A DNA stretch of 64,000 nt from Ureibacillus massiliensis 4400831 = CIP 108448 = CCUG 49529. GTDB taxonomy: Bacteria; Bacillota; Bacilli; Bacillales_A; Planococcaceae. The translations under genes and the position numbers were made by a program. Of this stretch, positions 25,740 to 36,563 are shown piece after piece. Within the stretch, counting starts at the first letter, position 1. Each line of letters starts with the position of its first letter. The stretch spans positions 1 to 64,000 of the forward strand of contig NZ_JPVQ01000015.1 in NCBI RefSeq assembly GCF_000772965.1, in the 5' to 3' direction. The notes beneath the pieces were generated by a model that had not been told where the DNA came from, did no database searches, and saw nothing but the letters and a program-made list of their open reading frames with translations.

Positions 25740-26615
25740 TTACCAGTCATGTGGTGATCCAAATAATCCTGACGGTTTAATAAATAAGAAAATTAAAAAC
25801 CCATAAAATACGATCATTGGTGAAAGAGTATATGGAACAAATAAAGATGAAACAGATTCTACTATTCCTATTAATAAACCTGCGATTATTGCTCCCGGAA
25901 TACTACCTAATCCACCAAGCACAACTGTTACGAATGCCATTGTTCCGAAAGTAGTTCCGATAGTTGGATGTAAATTATAAAATGGTACAATGGCAACTGC
26001 TGCTGTACCAAGTAGAGCTGTTCCCACACCAAATGCTATGTTAAAGGTTTTTTCAACATTGATCCCCATCAACTTTGCCGCATTACGGTCCTGACCAACC
26101 GCTCTTACTTTTCGTCCAATTTCTGTTTTATGTAGGAAGATGTAAAACAGAATTGTCACGATGAAACATAATATAAATGCATATAGTTTTGGTAGCGTGA
26201 TAATAATAGAACCTACTTCAATGGATTCTGAAGAGAAGCCTGTGATAACAGTTTTGTAATCAGTTCCAAATAAACCTAATCCACCATTTTCTAAAATGAT
26301 TGCTAACGCCGCTGTTAATAATAATGCGCCTATTGGTTCACGTGTATCTGCTTCCTTTTTTAATACATATTGGATTAAAAACTTATTTACAATATAGCCG
26401 AATAAAAACATGACAGGCACAACGATGATTAATGATACATACGGATGTAAGTTTAAACCGACAATTACGTAATAGCTTATATACATTGCAAGCATTAAAA
26501 ATGCTCCATGTGCAAAGTTGATTACTTTCATAATGCCGAAAATAAGTGTTAGTCCTAACGCTATTAATCCGTAAATGGAACCCATTAATATACCTTGCAC
26601 AATTGCAGATAACAT
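25740..26615 (-). CDS. livH: branched-chain-amino-acid-type ABC transporter permease LivH
   Basis: The 291-aa permease has about eight helices with the LivH N terminus GILMGSIYGLIALGLTLIFG, followed by the hallmark VINFAHGAFLMLAMY and the cytoplasmic loop RAVGQDRNAAKLMGINVEKT. A terminator-like hairpin separates it from the binding-protein gene, so its expression is probably lower than that of the binding protein. GTAAAGGGGG forms its ribosome-binding site. Confidence 0.93.
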   Translation of the reverse strand: MLSAIVQGILMGSIYGLIALGLTLIFGIMKVINFAHGAFLMLAMYISYYVIVGLNLHPYVSLIIVVPVMFLFGYIVNKFLIQYVLKKEADTREPIGALLLTAALAIILENGGLGLFGTDYKTVITGFSSESIEVGSIIITLPKLYAFILCFIVTILFYIFLHKTEIGRKVRAVGQDRNAAKLMGINVEKTFNIAFGVGTALLGTAAVAIVPFYNLHPTIGTTFGTMAFVTVVLGGLGSIPGAIIAGLLIGIVESVSSLFVPYTLSPMIVFYGFLIFLFIKPSGLFGSPHDW

Positions 26616-26644
26616 AAGTTGTTACCCCCTTTACAATCTTTTTA

Positions 26645-26690
26645 AAAAGGGGCTATTCCATAAGTTTTGTATTTACTTATGGTTGCCCCC
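26645..26690 (-). terminator. intra-operon attenuating hairpin between binding protein and permeases
   Basis: GGGGCAACCATAAGT pairs with ACTTATGGAATAGCCCC (small internal asymmetry) on the minus strand and is followed by TTTTTAAAAAG. It lies in the 144-bp gap after the binding-protein stop, where such partial terminators raise the ratio of binding protein to membrane components. Confidence 0.8.
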
Positions 26691-26759
26691 TACTTAGTCA
26701 ATGTTCAACAAAAATCGAATTTCTTTCTAAAATCAATTCCTATGAAACTATTAATTTTT

Positions 26760-28019
26760 TTATTTTGGTTGGTATGGGTAGACAAGCTCTGCCCCTTCAC
26801 GAGCATCTGCAAATGGATACACTGTTACACGTTGCATTTCCCCATCAACCTCTTGGAACTGAACAATAACTAAACCAGGATCCGGTAGTGTTCCAGTTTC
26901 ATCAAAGTGAATTTCTGAAGCATACATTTGTGTTGGACCCTCTGTAATACTTGTAGATGCAAATGCTTCACGCAATGCTTCGGATTCTGTCGTTCCAGCA
27001 CGTTCTAATGCATCTGCAATTGTGTAAATTGCCACATATTCTTTTACCATTTCACCATTCATATCGTGGCCATATTTTTCTTTAAATTTATTATTAACCT
27101 CAGGAGAAAACGGACGGTTAACATCTGATTCCCAAGCAGCAACATCAAAGAAGTTCAGTGCATTCGTTCCTACATTCTTTAAATATTCCGCATCCGCATA
27201 GCCACCTGAAGTACCGATAAATGCTTTAGGTGTTACCTTTTGTTGAACAAATGCATTTGTAAGAAGTGTTGCATCTTTTAAATAAGAAACCATTAATACA
27301 ACATCAGGATTTACATTTTTTACTTTCGTTGCAACTGGTGTTAAATCAGCTGCATTTCCGTCATAGCCTTCAGCAAGTACGATTTCAAATCCATTTGCTG
27401 GAAGTTCTTCTTTCCAAGTATCTGCTACACCAGTACCCCAAGCTGTATTTTCGTATAGAACAGCTACTGTTTTAATTGGTTCAATTTTATTTAAGTCTTT
27501 TAAGAAAGCTATCTGTGCTGCAACACGCATCGTTGAAGTATCCGCTAAACGGAATACATATTTAAAGCCTCGTTCTGTAATAGAATCTTCAGATGGAACT
27601 GGAGCAATCCATATTTTACCGTTACGTTCTGCAACTTCTGAAGCTGGTAATGTAACCCCTGATTGCCATGCCCCGTTTAACAAAACGATTTCAGGATCTG
27701 ATAATAAACGCTCTGCCTCAGAAACACCTGTTGGCGGATCTCCTTGACTATCTGCATAAACGATTTCTAATTTTTTACCCCCTAAAGCTTTAATTCCCCC
27801 TGCTTCATTAATCTCTTCAACGGCCATGTCTATAGCCTTTTTACTGTTCTCCCCTAGCTGAGCTGATGCACCTGAAAGCGGTAAAATAGTACCGATTTTA
27901 ATTGTGTCACCTTCTGAGCTCGTTTCAGTATCTGTGCTTGAATCACTTGAAGAATTACCACAAGCAGACAACATGATTACCGCAGCTATGACAAACAAAA
28001 GCCAAGATAATTTCCTCAT
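26760..28019 (-). CDS. livK: lipoprotein substrate-binding protein of the Liv-type ABC transporter
   Basis: The 419-aa protein has a lipoprotein signal peptide with lipobox LSAC (Cys20) and a Ser/Thr/Glu-rich linker. The Peripla_BP_6-type fold follows: IKIGTILPLSGASAQLGENS at about 40, then VSEAERLLSDPEIVLLNGAWQS. It captures the substrate outside the membrane and delivers it to LivHM. Family members bind branched-chain amino acids, amides or aromatic acids, and the ligand here is unknown. It is the first gene of the operon, with two palindromic operator-like sites upstream. Confidence 0.92.
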   Translation of the reverse strand: MRKLSWLLFVIAAVIMLSACGNSSSDSSTDTETSSEGDTIKIGTILPLSGASAQLGENSKKAIDMAVEEINEAGGIKALGGKKLEIVYADSQGDPPTGVSEAERLLSDPEIVLLNGAWQSGVTLPASEVAERNGKIWIAPVPSEDSITERGFKYVFRLADTSTMRVAAQIAFLKDLNKIEPIKTVAVLYENTAWGTGVADTWKEELPANGFEIVLAEGYDGNAADLTPVATKVKNVNPDVVLMVSYLKDATLLTNAFVQQKVTPKAFIGTSGGYADAEYLKNVGTNALNFFDVAAWESDVNRPFSPEVNNKFKEKYGHDMNGEMVKEYVAIYTIADALERAGTTESEALREAFASTSITEGPTQMYASEIHFDETGTLPDPGLVIVQFQEVDGEMQRVTVYPFADAREGAELVYPYQPK

Positions 28020-28104
28020 TTTTACATCCCCCTAATAATTGTAAAATTTGATTTATGTACAATTTCAAAATTGGATTTTGAAAATGTCACCTAAACTATA
28101 AATC

Positions 28105-28121
28105 TTGTAAAACCCTTACAA
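28105..28121. promoter_or_regulatory. inverted repeat in the livK leader
   Basis: TTGTAA-AACCC-TTACAA is a perfect 6-bp-arm inverted repeat, and the half CCCTTACA is repeated about 20 bp away at about 28133-28140 (two helical turns). It lies downstream of the probable -10 box. It could be a binding site for a second regulator; this is inference. Confidence 0.4.
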
Positions 28122-28139
28122 TTAAATGAAACCCCTTAC

Positions 28140-28163
28140 ATTATAATGAATACGTAAACATTT
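28140..28163 (-). promoter_or_regulatory. livK promoter -10 and proximal LacI-type operator
   Basis: A TATAAT box reads on the minus strand at 28145-28140. Directly upstream of it lies AATGAATACGTAAACATTT (28145-28163), an imperfect palindrome centred on TACGTA with the TG...CA ends typical of LacI/CcpA-family operators. Binding here would cover the spacer between -10 and -35 and block the promoter. The -35 box is poor, so an additional activator or a weak promoter is possible. Confidence 0.65.
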
Positions 28164-28208
28164 TAATTTAAAAAAATAAGGCTGATTGAAGAATACCAGT
28201 AAAAGTGA

Positions 28209-28227
28209 AATGAATACGTAAACATTT
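28209..28227. promoter_or_regulatory. distal copy of the LacI-type operator upstream of livK
   Basis: An exact second copy of the 19-bp site AATGAATACGTAAACATTT lies 64 bp upstream of the first (start to start), a spacing that would allow looping or cooperative binding. It also matches 12 of the 14 positions of the catabolite-response consensus TGWAANCGNTNWCA, so CcpA is an alternative to the adjacent LacI-family regulator. Confidence 0.68.
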
Positions 28228-28285
28228 CGCTGTAATACTGATATTACATCATCTTCCATAAATCTTGTCAATACTTTTTAAAAAA

Positions 28286-29266
28286 TTATGTTGTCTTTCT
28301 CTCGTAAAGTTGTACTGGCGCTGTTATTTGAACCTTATCTGTTTTTTTCTCGATTAAGTCAAATAGCTTTTCAATAGCCACTCTTCCTAGATTATAAGAT
28401 TCACTAGGTCCAACTGTTGAAAGCTGCACATATCCCAAGCTTGATAAATCCACATTATCTATTCCAATAATCGCTACTTCTTCAGGTACTTTTACATTAA
28501 GCTTCCCGTATAAATCGAGCAATAGTAATGCAATCGCGTCTGTCGATGCCGCAATGGCTGTTATTTTCTTTTCTCTACTAATAATTTTTTTAAAAACACT
28601 TTTAATCGTGTTTGGATCGGTATCAATAATAAACATATTTTCTTTTTTCATCGGATAATTATATGTTTTTAAGGCGCGTTCATAACCTTTATAACGGTCA
28701 TGAAATGTACTTTTATCTAACTGCCCACTTATCCAAACAATTTCTTTATGGCCTTTTTGAATTAAATGTTCTGTTAGTAAAAAGCCTGCCATTTCATTAT
28801 CTATTTCGACAAAATTACATTCTTTACTGTGACGTCGGTTGAAGAAAATAATTGGTATATCCAAACACTTCATTTGTTCATAGATTGGATCATCCATTAA
28901 TATTGATGACATGATAATGCCGTCCACCTTATTTTTAAAAATATAACGATTTGTTATATCTTCTTTGTCATCATTGGAAAAATGAACAATTACTTGGTAA
29001 TCTTTTTCATTCGCATAATCAACAATAGCACTAGTTGTATCCACAAAAAATGGATTATATAGAGGGCCTGAAATTAAAGCAATCGTTTTCGTTTGCTTAC
29101 TTACAAGAGATCTTGCAACTGGATCCGGGTGATAGTTTAATTCTTTAATCGCCTTCATTACTTTTTCAACCGTCTTTGGGCGTACTAATTCTGGAGAATT
29201 CAACACTCTAGATACGGTTGTTTGGCTAACATTTGCTAATTTTGCAACATCTTTAGATGATACCAT
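28286..29266 (-). CDS. LacI-family transcriptional regulator
   Basis: The 326-aa protein has a LacI helix-turn-helix at the N terminus (SKDVAKLANVSQTTVSRVLN, residues 4-23), the hinge helix PDPVARSLVSKQT, and a periplasmic-binding-protein-like effector domain (about 60-326, IALISGPLYNPFF, IGIDNVDLSSLG). It lies upstream of the transporter operon in the same orientation, and two operator-like repeats lie between it and livK, so it probably represses the operon until an effector, perhaps the transported compound, is present. Its own promoter region shows no copy of the operator. Confidence 0.92.
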   Translation of the reverse strand: MVSSKDVAKLANVSQTTVSRVLNSPELVRPKTVEKVMKAIKELNYHPDPVARSLVSKQTKTIALISGPLYNPFFVDTTSAIVDYANEKDYQVIVHFSNDDKEDITNRYIFKNKVDGIIMSSILMDDPIYEQMKCLDIPIIFFNRRHSKECNFVEIDNEMAGFLLTEHLIQKGHKEIVWISGQLDKSTFHDRYKGYERALKTYNYPMKKENMFIIDTDPNTIKSVFKKIISREKKITAIAASTDAIALLLLDLYGKLNVKVPEEVAIIGIDNVDLSSLGYVQLSTVGPSESYNLGRVAIEKLFDLIEKKTDKVQITAPVQLYERKTT

Positions 29267-29843
29267 GTTTTACCTCCTTTCATTCTTTTGATAAATACAA
29301 AGATATTAGAAAAAATTATTTTTTTCAAGGGAAAAAATAAAATGATATCATTTTTAGATTATTCATTGTTTAATAATGCTAATTAAATATCATGACATTA
29401 ACCTTTTGCAACTTTACTTTTAATTTTCCTTTAAACTATTTTAAACAATACATTCAATTATAATAAAATAATATTTACCTTTGATGCTGTGAAAAGATAA
29501 ATGATTTTTAGTATTGAAATTGAATTTCATTATTTTACAATTAGAATCTTTAAATTCCTTTAAAAAACTAAACCTATCCTGAAAACAAATCTCAGGAAAG
29601 CACTTACTTCCTAGCAATTTTATCTCATATTTTTTCCTAAACAATGTTTTACTTATTACTGATATCATCTAAATAAACTAGTTTAAAATAAAAATAAAAT
29701 TATTCTTTTATAAAATGATTTCGTATTAAAATAGTATTAAAATCTCTATTTATTTTCTATCGACTAAATTTTAAGTTATATAGAAATAATTAATTACCAA
29801 ATAAATGGTACTATCGAATTATTTTCATCAAATATCATCTCAA
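29267..29843. other. AT-rich gap of about 580 bp between the regulator gene and era
   Basis: Very AT-rich sequence without a convincing gene. One frame of 75 codons on the minus strand (29441-29668) has no ribosome-binding site, low-complexity AT-driven composition and no recognisable domain. I see no RNA gene or repeat. It is probably the right junction of the accessory block inserted between recO and era. Confidence 0.5.
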
Positions 29844-29872
29844 CTAAAAAAAGCACCCAATAACTGGGTGCA
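29844..29872 (-). terminator. terminator after era
   Basis: GCACCCA / TGGGTGC with loop ATAAC, followed on the minus strand by TTTTTTTA, close to the era stop. Confidence 0.92.
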
Positions 29873-29888
29873 ATTTAATGAATCTCTT

Positions 29889-31233
<1,345 letters not shown>

Positions 31234-31243
31234 TCAATTACAT

Positions 31244-31600
31244 CTATCCATTAAACCATTTTGGGACAAATATGAGCAGTCCTACAATTACACTTGTAAT
31301 AGCAAAAATGAGAACTGCTCCTGCAGCAATATCCTTAGCTTGTTTTGCTAAAGGATGTATTTTGGGTGATGCAAGATCAACTACGCTCTCAATAGCACTA
31401 TTAATCATTTCAGCACCAATTACTAATGATATAACAATAATAATGATTAACCATTCAAGTAAGGATAGTCCTGTTAATAATCCGGCAATAATTACGATTA
31501 GCATACTGCCTACATGGATTTTCATATTTTGTTGTTTAAGGGCACTGAATATTCCTTGAAATGCGTACCCAAATGATTTAATTAATCTTTGAAAATTCAT
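31244..31600 (-). CDS. dgkA: undecaprenol kinase / diacylglycerol kinase DgkA
   Basis: The 118-aa integral membrane protein has three helices and the family motif GAEMINSAIESVVD (about 62-75), where the Glu and Asn residues bind ATP-Mg. In Gram-positives the enzyme phosphorylates undecaprenol, recycling the wall lipid carrier. The gene starts directly at the ybeY stop and is followed by cdd. Confidence 0.95.
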   Translation of the reverse strand: MNFQRLIKSFGYAFQGIFSALKQQNMKIHVGSMLIVIIAGLLTGLSLLEWLIIIIVISLVIGAEMINSAIESVVDLASPKIHPLAKQAKDIAAGAVLIFAITSVIVGLLIFVPKWFNG

Positions 31601-32074
31601 TTAATCACGACCTAGACCGAATGAAGATAATATCTCATCTTGTTTACCAAACATTACTTTCTCATCTTCTGGTGTCATGTGGTCATAACCTAACAAATGA
31701 AGAAAACCATGAACTGCTAAAAAGCCTAGTTCTCTTTCAAAGGAATGGCCATATTCCTCAGCCTGTTCCTTCGTCCGGTCTACGGAGATGATAATATCAC
31801 CTAATACACGCGGAATATCTTCTCCAACTATTTCAACTTCCCCTTCACCCAATTCTTCCAAAGCGAAAGAAATGACGTCTGTTGGTTGATCTTTATCACG
31901 ATAATTACGGTTTATTTCGTGAATTGCTTCGTTAGTAACAAATGTAACCGATACTTCTGTACCTTCATGAACATTTTCTACTGTTGCTGTATGTTGAAGT
32001 AATTTTTCAACTAAATCAATATGCTTTTCTTTTACTTCGTTTGTTTCATCTAAAAAATCTATATTGATACTCAT
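31601..32074 (-). CDS. ybeY: endoribonuclease YbeY
   Basis: The 157-aa zinc metalloprotein takes part in 16S rRNA 3'-end processing and ribosome quality control. The zinc motif [11 protein letters not shown] (H-x3-H-x5-H) lies near the C terminus, and [10 protein letters not shown] is the family core. I use ATG 32074 with GGAGGAA upstream; the in-frame extension of 22 residues overlaps the 3' end of pgpH. It is co-transcribed with dgkA, cdd and era. Confidence 0.97.
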   Translation of the reverse strand: MSINIDFLDETNEVKEKHIDLVEKLLQHTATVENVHEGTEVSVTFVTNEAIHEINRNYRDKDQPTDVISFALEELGEGEVEIVGEDIPRVLGDIIISVDRTKEQAEEYGHSFERELGFLAVHGFLHLLGYDHMTPEDEKVMFGKQDEILSSFGLGRD

Positions 32075-32096
32075 GGTTTCCTCCAAAATATTGACA

Positions 32097-34247
32097 TTAT
32101 TCATCTTTTGGATATTCAATTCGAGAATGGAATATCCCATTTAATGTCTCACACAATACTTCCTCTATAATTTTTAGTTCCTTAATTGATACATCACATT
32201 CATCAAATTGATTTTCTTGAACACGACTTTGAATAATTGAGTGAACAAGATTCCGCACTTTTTCAGCATTTGGATTTTTCATCGAACGAACGGCAGCTTC
32301 CACACTATCCGCGATACTAATAACGGCAGCTTCTTTCGTTTGAGGCTTCGGTCCAGGATAAGAAAATAATGCTTCATCGACTTCTTTTCCTTCTTCTTTT
32401 GCTTTATGAACAAAGAATTTTAATGTACTTGTCCCATGATGCTGTAAGGCAATATCGATAATTTCTTTCGGCATTTTATGTCGTCTTAATAGTTCTGCAC
32501 CATCTGTTGTATGGGCAAGGATGATTTCAGCACTTCTTTCAGGTGGCAATGAATCATGAGGATTTATGCCTGACATTTGGTTTTCAATAAAGAATGCCGG
32601 TCTCCTTGTTTTCCCTACATCATGGTAATAACAACCAACACGAGCGAGCAATCCATCAGCATCTATAGCTTCACAAGCTGCTTCTGCTAAATTAGCTACC
32701 ATAACACTATGATGATAAGTACCCGGTGTTTCCGTTAATATTTTTTTCAAAAGCGGATGGTTTGGATTAGATAATTCGATTAGTTTCATTGTCGACAATA
32801 ATCCAAAAGCTGATTCAAAGAACGGTAATAATCCCATTGTTAAAGCACCAGAAAGTAAACCTGATACCGTAGCTGCTATGGCGTAAAATAACAATTCCAG
32901 AAGTCCGTAATCTGTTTGAATCATTAATAAATAGAAGGCGATAAAAGCAACATTGATAATTGCCACAACACCACATGCTTTTAAAAGATCTGATCTTTTT
33001 TCAATACTTCTCATAAAGTAAATACTTGCAAATCCACCAAATATAATATAAAGCGCTATATCCATTTGTAATACGGCAGCATATCCTTCATGGAATATAA
33101 TCCCCGCTGACGTTGCGATTAAGATCGTTACTAAGCTTGCTACTCTTTCATCCGATAAAAGTCGAACAAGCATTGTTGCTAATGCTGTTGGATACAGGAA
33201 TGCAATTTTTACATCAAATTCATCAACAAGTAGACTCATTAGTTCCATTAATATAATTGAAAGTGAGTAAACAATTGAAGTCACAAGGACAGCATTTCGT
33301 TTTTTTGTTACTTCCATTTTCAAACGATCAAATAATATATATAAAAAGGTCATTTGAGTGGCGATCAAAATCAGTAGGCCAATAATCGGGTTAATAGATG
33401 AATGGTTATTTAGCATTCCAAGTAACTCAAGCTGACGATAGACTTCTCGATCAACTAAGTTACCCTCTTGAACAATGATTTGACCTTGTAAAATTCTAGT
33501 TGGTTCAACAGAATCGCGGGCTTGTTTAATTAGTTCATCTGTCTTTGCTTGATCTAGAAATTCTGTTTCAACGATTGCTGCTCGTCCAACAATAATAACT
33601 GCATTTAATATGGAATGATTAATTTGAGTATTTTGTCGCAGCTCATTTTCAAGCTCATTTCTTGCAGTATTAAGTTGTTCTTTTCTTATTGGATTTGATA
33701 GCTTTGATTTTACTAGCGATTGAACTGTATTACTTGCATTCTGGATATCCGAAGTTTCCGCAGTCAATAAAGACCATAAATGATCATCTGAAAAAGTTAA
33801 TAATGACTGACTTTCAGTTATTTCATTTAACTTCTCTCTCAGTTGTTCAATTTGTTCCTGTTTAGAAGGAATACGAACTACGTTTTCCGCTTCCTCTGAT
33901 TCAACGATAACTTGACTTTTCTTTTCAATTTCGTCCCTTACATCAAAAACAATTTCAAATATAGAAGAAACAAGTTCAACGCGATGCTCCGCAGTTTCTT
34001 CATTAAAATAATAAACAGGTTCAACAGCCTTTTCAGCTTCATTACGCTCTTGCTCTGTTTTAAATGTATCTTCAACTGTTTTAGCAGACCTGATCGTATC
34101 TGGTGCTAATTCAAAGGTTTCAATATCATATGTAACACCACGCACATTTTCAAACATTAGAAAAAATTGCAATATACCAGTTATGATTAAGACAATTATT
34201 AAAAAAAGATTAAAGTTTATAAACTTTAGATTATTTTTATAGTGCAT
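32097..34247 (-). CDS. pgpH: cyclic-di-AMP phosphodiesterase PgpH (7TMR-HD)
   Basis: The 716-aa membrane protein has an N-terminal helix (about 12-32), a large extracellular 7TMR-HDED domain (about 40-270), seven membrane helices (about 280-480) and a cytoplasmic HD domain with [17 protein letters not shown] and [11 protein letters not shown], which binds metals and hydrolyses c-di-AMP to pApA. Family length is typical (about 710 aa). It is the B. subtilis YqfF orthologue by position between phoH and ybeY. GGGGGTG lies upstream of the ATG. Confidence 0.96.
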   Translation of the reverse strand: MHYKNNLKFINFNLFLIIVLIITGILQFFLMFENVRGVTYDIETFELAPDTIRSAKTVEDTFKTEQERNEAEKAVEPVYYFNEETAEHRVELVSSIFEIVFDVRDEIEKKSQVIVESEEAENVVRIPSKQEQIEQLREKLNEITESQSLLTFSDDHLWSLLTAETSDIQNASNTVQSLVKSKLSNPIRKEQLNTARNELENELRQNTQINHSILNAVIIVGRAAIVETEFLDQAKTDELIKQARDSVEPTRILQGQIIVQEGNLVDREVYRQLELLGMLNNHSSINPIIGLLILIATQMTFLYILFDRLKMEVTKKRNAVLVTSIVYSLSIILMELMSLLVDEFDVKIAFLYPTALATMLVRLLSDERVASLVTILIATSAGIIFHEGYAAVLQMDIALYIIFGGFASIYFMRSIEKRSDLLKACGVVAIINVAFIAFYLLMIQTDYGLLELLFYAIAATVSGLLSGALTMGLLPFFESAFGLLSTMKLIELSNPNHPLLKKILTETPGTYHHSVMVANLAEAACEAIDADGLLARVGCYYHDVGKTRRPAFFIENQMSGINPHDSLPPERSAEIILAHTTDGAELLRRHKMPKEIIDIALQHHGTSTLKFFVHKAKEEGKEVDEALFSYPGPKPQTKEAAVISIADSVEAAVRSMKNPNAEKVRNLVHSIIQSRVQENQFDECDVSIKELKIIEEVLCETLNGIFHSRIEYPKDE

Positions 34248-34350
34248 ATATTAACGCACCCCCAATAGTATATATATACTAGTTTACCAATATATCATAA
34301 TAATTTCATTGTTTGTAATAAAACTTATTTTATTTGTAACATGAAAAGTA

Positions 34351-34377
34351 CAACTCGACCTAAATTAGGTCGAGTTG
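34351..34377 (-). terminator. terminator-like hairpin between phoH and pgpH
   Basis: CAACTCGACCT and AGGTCGAGTTG form a perfect stem with a 5-base loop. On the minus strand TACTTTTC follows, a weak T-tract. It lies about 100 bp past phoH and suggests that pgpH-era has partly separate transcription. Confidence 0.68.
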
Positions 34378-34480
34378 ATGTACATCTGTGTAGGAAATTC
34401 CATATTTTTATTATATCTAAAGTATAAGCTTCTACTTAACACTAATTTTTCGCTTTAGGTCAATTCACATTAATCTTATT

Positions 34481-35437
34481 TTATAATTCCTGCTCTGTAT
34501 AAGCCTGAATAATTTTAGCCACTAATGGGTGACGAACTACATCGCCCGCCTCTAACACTTGAAAATGTATGTCTTTTACATATTTTAATGTTCTTTCAGC
34601 AACGATTAAGCCTGATTCCGTATTTTTCGGTAGGTCAATTTGTGATTTATCTCCCGTTATAACCATTTTTGAACCAAAGCCCAAACGAGTTAAGAACATT
34701 TTCATTTGAGCATGGGTTGTATTTTGTGCCTCGTCTAATATGACAAACGCATCGTCTAATGTTCGCCCTCTCATATAAGCTAAAGGTGCAATTTCAATCG
34801 TGCCACGTTCAAGTAAACGCTGAGTTTGTTCTGCCCCATATATATCATGTAAAGCGTCGTAAAGTGGACGCAAGTATGGATCTACTTTTTCTTTTAAATC
34901 TCCAGGTAAGAATCCTAAAGATTCACCTGCTTCAACAGCTGGTCGAGTTAGAATTATTCTTTTTACATGCCCATTTTTTAAGCTTTGAGTAGCCATTACG
35001 ACTGCTAAATATGTTTTCCCTGTTCCAGCGGGACCAATTCCAAAAACAAGGTCTTGATGACGAATCGCTTTTATGTATTCGCGTTGACCAATTGTTTTTG
35101 CTCGAATTGGTGTTCCTTTATAGTTTCGTGCAATTTCTTCTTCATATAATTCTGCAAAATATTCAATCGTCCCTTTGTTCACCATTTCTATTGCCGTCGC
35201 AACATCCCGAGAATCAATATTAATCCCTTTTCTAATTACTTTGAGAAGTGCTTGTAATAATTCAGTAGCATGTTTTTTTCGTTCTGCTTCACCAGTGATT
35301 TGAATAACTTCTCCGCGTGTAATAATTTGAACTTGAAATGTTTCTTCAATTAATTTAATATTTGCGTCCTTCATTCCAAGTAGCATAACTGCTTCATTTG
35401 GGTTTTCCACTTGTAGTACTGATAATTGTTCTGACAT
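34481..35437 (-). CDS. phoH: PhoH-like P-loop ATPase
   Basis: The 318-aa protein has a KH-like N-terminal region (about 1-100) and a PhoH P-loop ATPase core with Walker A GPAGTGKTYLAV and Walker B FVILDEAQNTT. Family members are linked to RNA metabolism alongside ybeY, but the role is not well defined. I use ATG 35437 with GGAGATTG upstream; the longer frame to 35485 overlaps yqfD. Spacing to the yqfD stop is four bases. Confidence 0.94.
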   Translation of the reverse strand: MSEQLSVLQVENPNEAVMLLGMKDANIKLIEETFQVQIITRGEVIQITGEAERKKHATELLQALLKVIRKGINIDSRDVATAIEMVNKGTIEYFAELYEEEIARNYKGTPIRAKTIGQREYIKAIRHQDLVFGIGPAGTGKTYLAVVMATQSLKNGHVKRIILTRPAVEAGESLGFLPGDLKEKVDPYLRPLYDALHDIYGAEQTQRLLERGTIEIAPLAYMRGRTLDDAFVILDEAQNTTHAQMKMFLTRLGFGSKMVITGDKSQIDLPKNTESGLIVAERTLKYVKDIHFQVLEAGDVVRHPLVAKIIQAYTEQEL

Positions 35438-35441
35438 TAAA

Positions 35442-36563
35442 TCAATCTCCTTGACGAATAGGGTATGGTTTTGCAATGTTTTCATTTACCAAAAATAGGA
35501 CTTTCCCTTTAACTTTATCACCATCGAAGGTGACGTGCAAAATGTTTTCTTTTTTTATGATTGTTTTTGGTGGCAAAGATTTTAATATTTTTTCGTGCAA
35601 GAGTGGCAAAATAAACGATTCGATTTGGTCTTCTGAAATCTCTTGCGTTGATGTAATGAACTCTTGAGTCTCTTTGATTTCGACAAAGCTTGAAAGCCAT
35701 CCCGGTAAACTGACTTCTCGAAACGATTGTTCCTGCTCCTTCTCATCATTTATTTTAAAATTGATTGTCCATTTCCTTTCTGTTGCAGAAACAAATTGGA
35801 CTTTTTTAGGTATAGTGAATTCCGTTTCCAGCCAGTAATCTGCATATACTTCCCCAACAGCTCCGACGGCAACGGACTTATCACCCACAGTAATCACTCC
35901 TGAAACTAACGTATCACCTTCATAAACCGTCGTATTAGGTAATACTCGCCGTTCCCCACTCGATAAAACGAAATGTGTAATGACACCGCTTTTAGTAGCC
36001 ACTAAATGATTCAGTTGATCAGGTTTTTCGTCCTTATTATCAGTAATTGGTGCGAGTTGCGGTACAATGGTTACCTTGCTACCCTTTTTAAAAATATGCA
36101 CCCATGAAAGATCTCTTACTTCTTCCATGATCGTTTGTCTAATTTCAAAGTCAGACTCTACATTATTTTTGAGTACAGGACTATCAAGTGACAGTTTCTC
36201 TTTAATCACATTTTCCACAGCCACTCTTAGTTCGGGTGTTTCAGCATCTACTTGCACTTCCCATATAAATTGGGAAGAAACAATTGGAATAATTACTAAT
36301 AGTAACAGTCCAACGAAAGTCCAAATTTCCTTTTGGAAAATCCTCGATGACTGTAAGTATCTAATTTTAAGCTTTAATCGATATTTTTTCCTAACAGCAC
36401 GTAATGTTTTTATATCTTTTCTTGTAATCTCAAACTTAACCTCAGTATTTGTAATAACCAGATTTTTTATCTTTACGTTTTTTTGATGAAGTTGTGAGAT
36501 AAATGAATGAACTTTATCATTTTTCGTAATTTTTATTTCAACAGGACGATTATCAAGTTTCAT
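35442..36563 (-). CDS. yqfD: sporulation protein YqfD
   Basis: The 373-aa protein has a basic N-terminal domain (about 1-90), one membrane helix (about 95-115, FVGLLLLVIIPIVSSQFIW), and a long extracellular or intermembrane domain with VVATKSGVITHFVLSSGERRV. It matches the YqfD family, made in the mother cell during sporulation and required for full spore formation in several Bacilli and Clostridia. It overlaps the end of yqfC by 11 bp and is followed immediately by phoH. Confidence 0.9.
   Translation of the reverse strand: MKLDNRPVEIKITKNDKVHSFISQLHQKNVKIKNLVITNTEVKFEITRKDIKTLRAVRKKYRLKLKIRYLQSSRIFQKEIWTFVGLLLLVIIPIVSSQFIWEVQVDAETPELRVAVENVIKEKLSLDSPVLKNNVESDFEIRQTIMEEVRDLSWVHIFKKGSKVTIVPQLAPITDNKDEKPDQLNHLVATKSGVITHFVLSSGERRVLPNTTVYEGDTLVSGVITVGDKSVAVGAVGEVYADYWLETEFTIPKKVQFVSATERKWTINFKINDEKEQEQSFREVSLPGWLSSFVEIKETQEFITSTQEISEDQIESFILPLLHEKILKSLPPKTIIKKENILHVTFDGDKVKGKVLFLVNENIAKPYPIRQGD

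Noticed and set aside
29441-29668. 75-codon minus-strand frame in the regulator-era gap
   Set aside because: No ribosome-binding site, no recognisable domain, and composition expected from AT-rich non-coding DNA.
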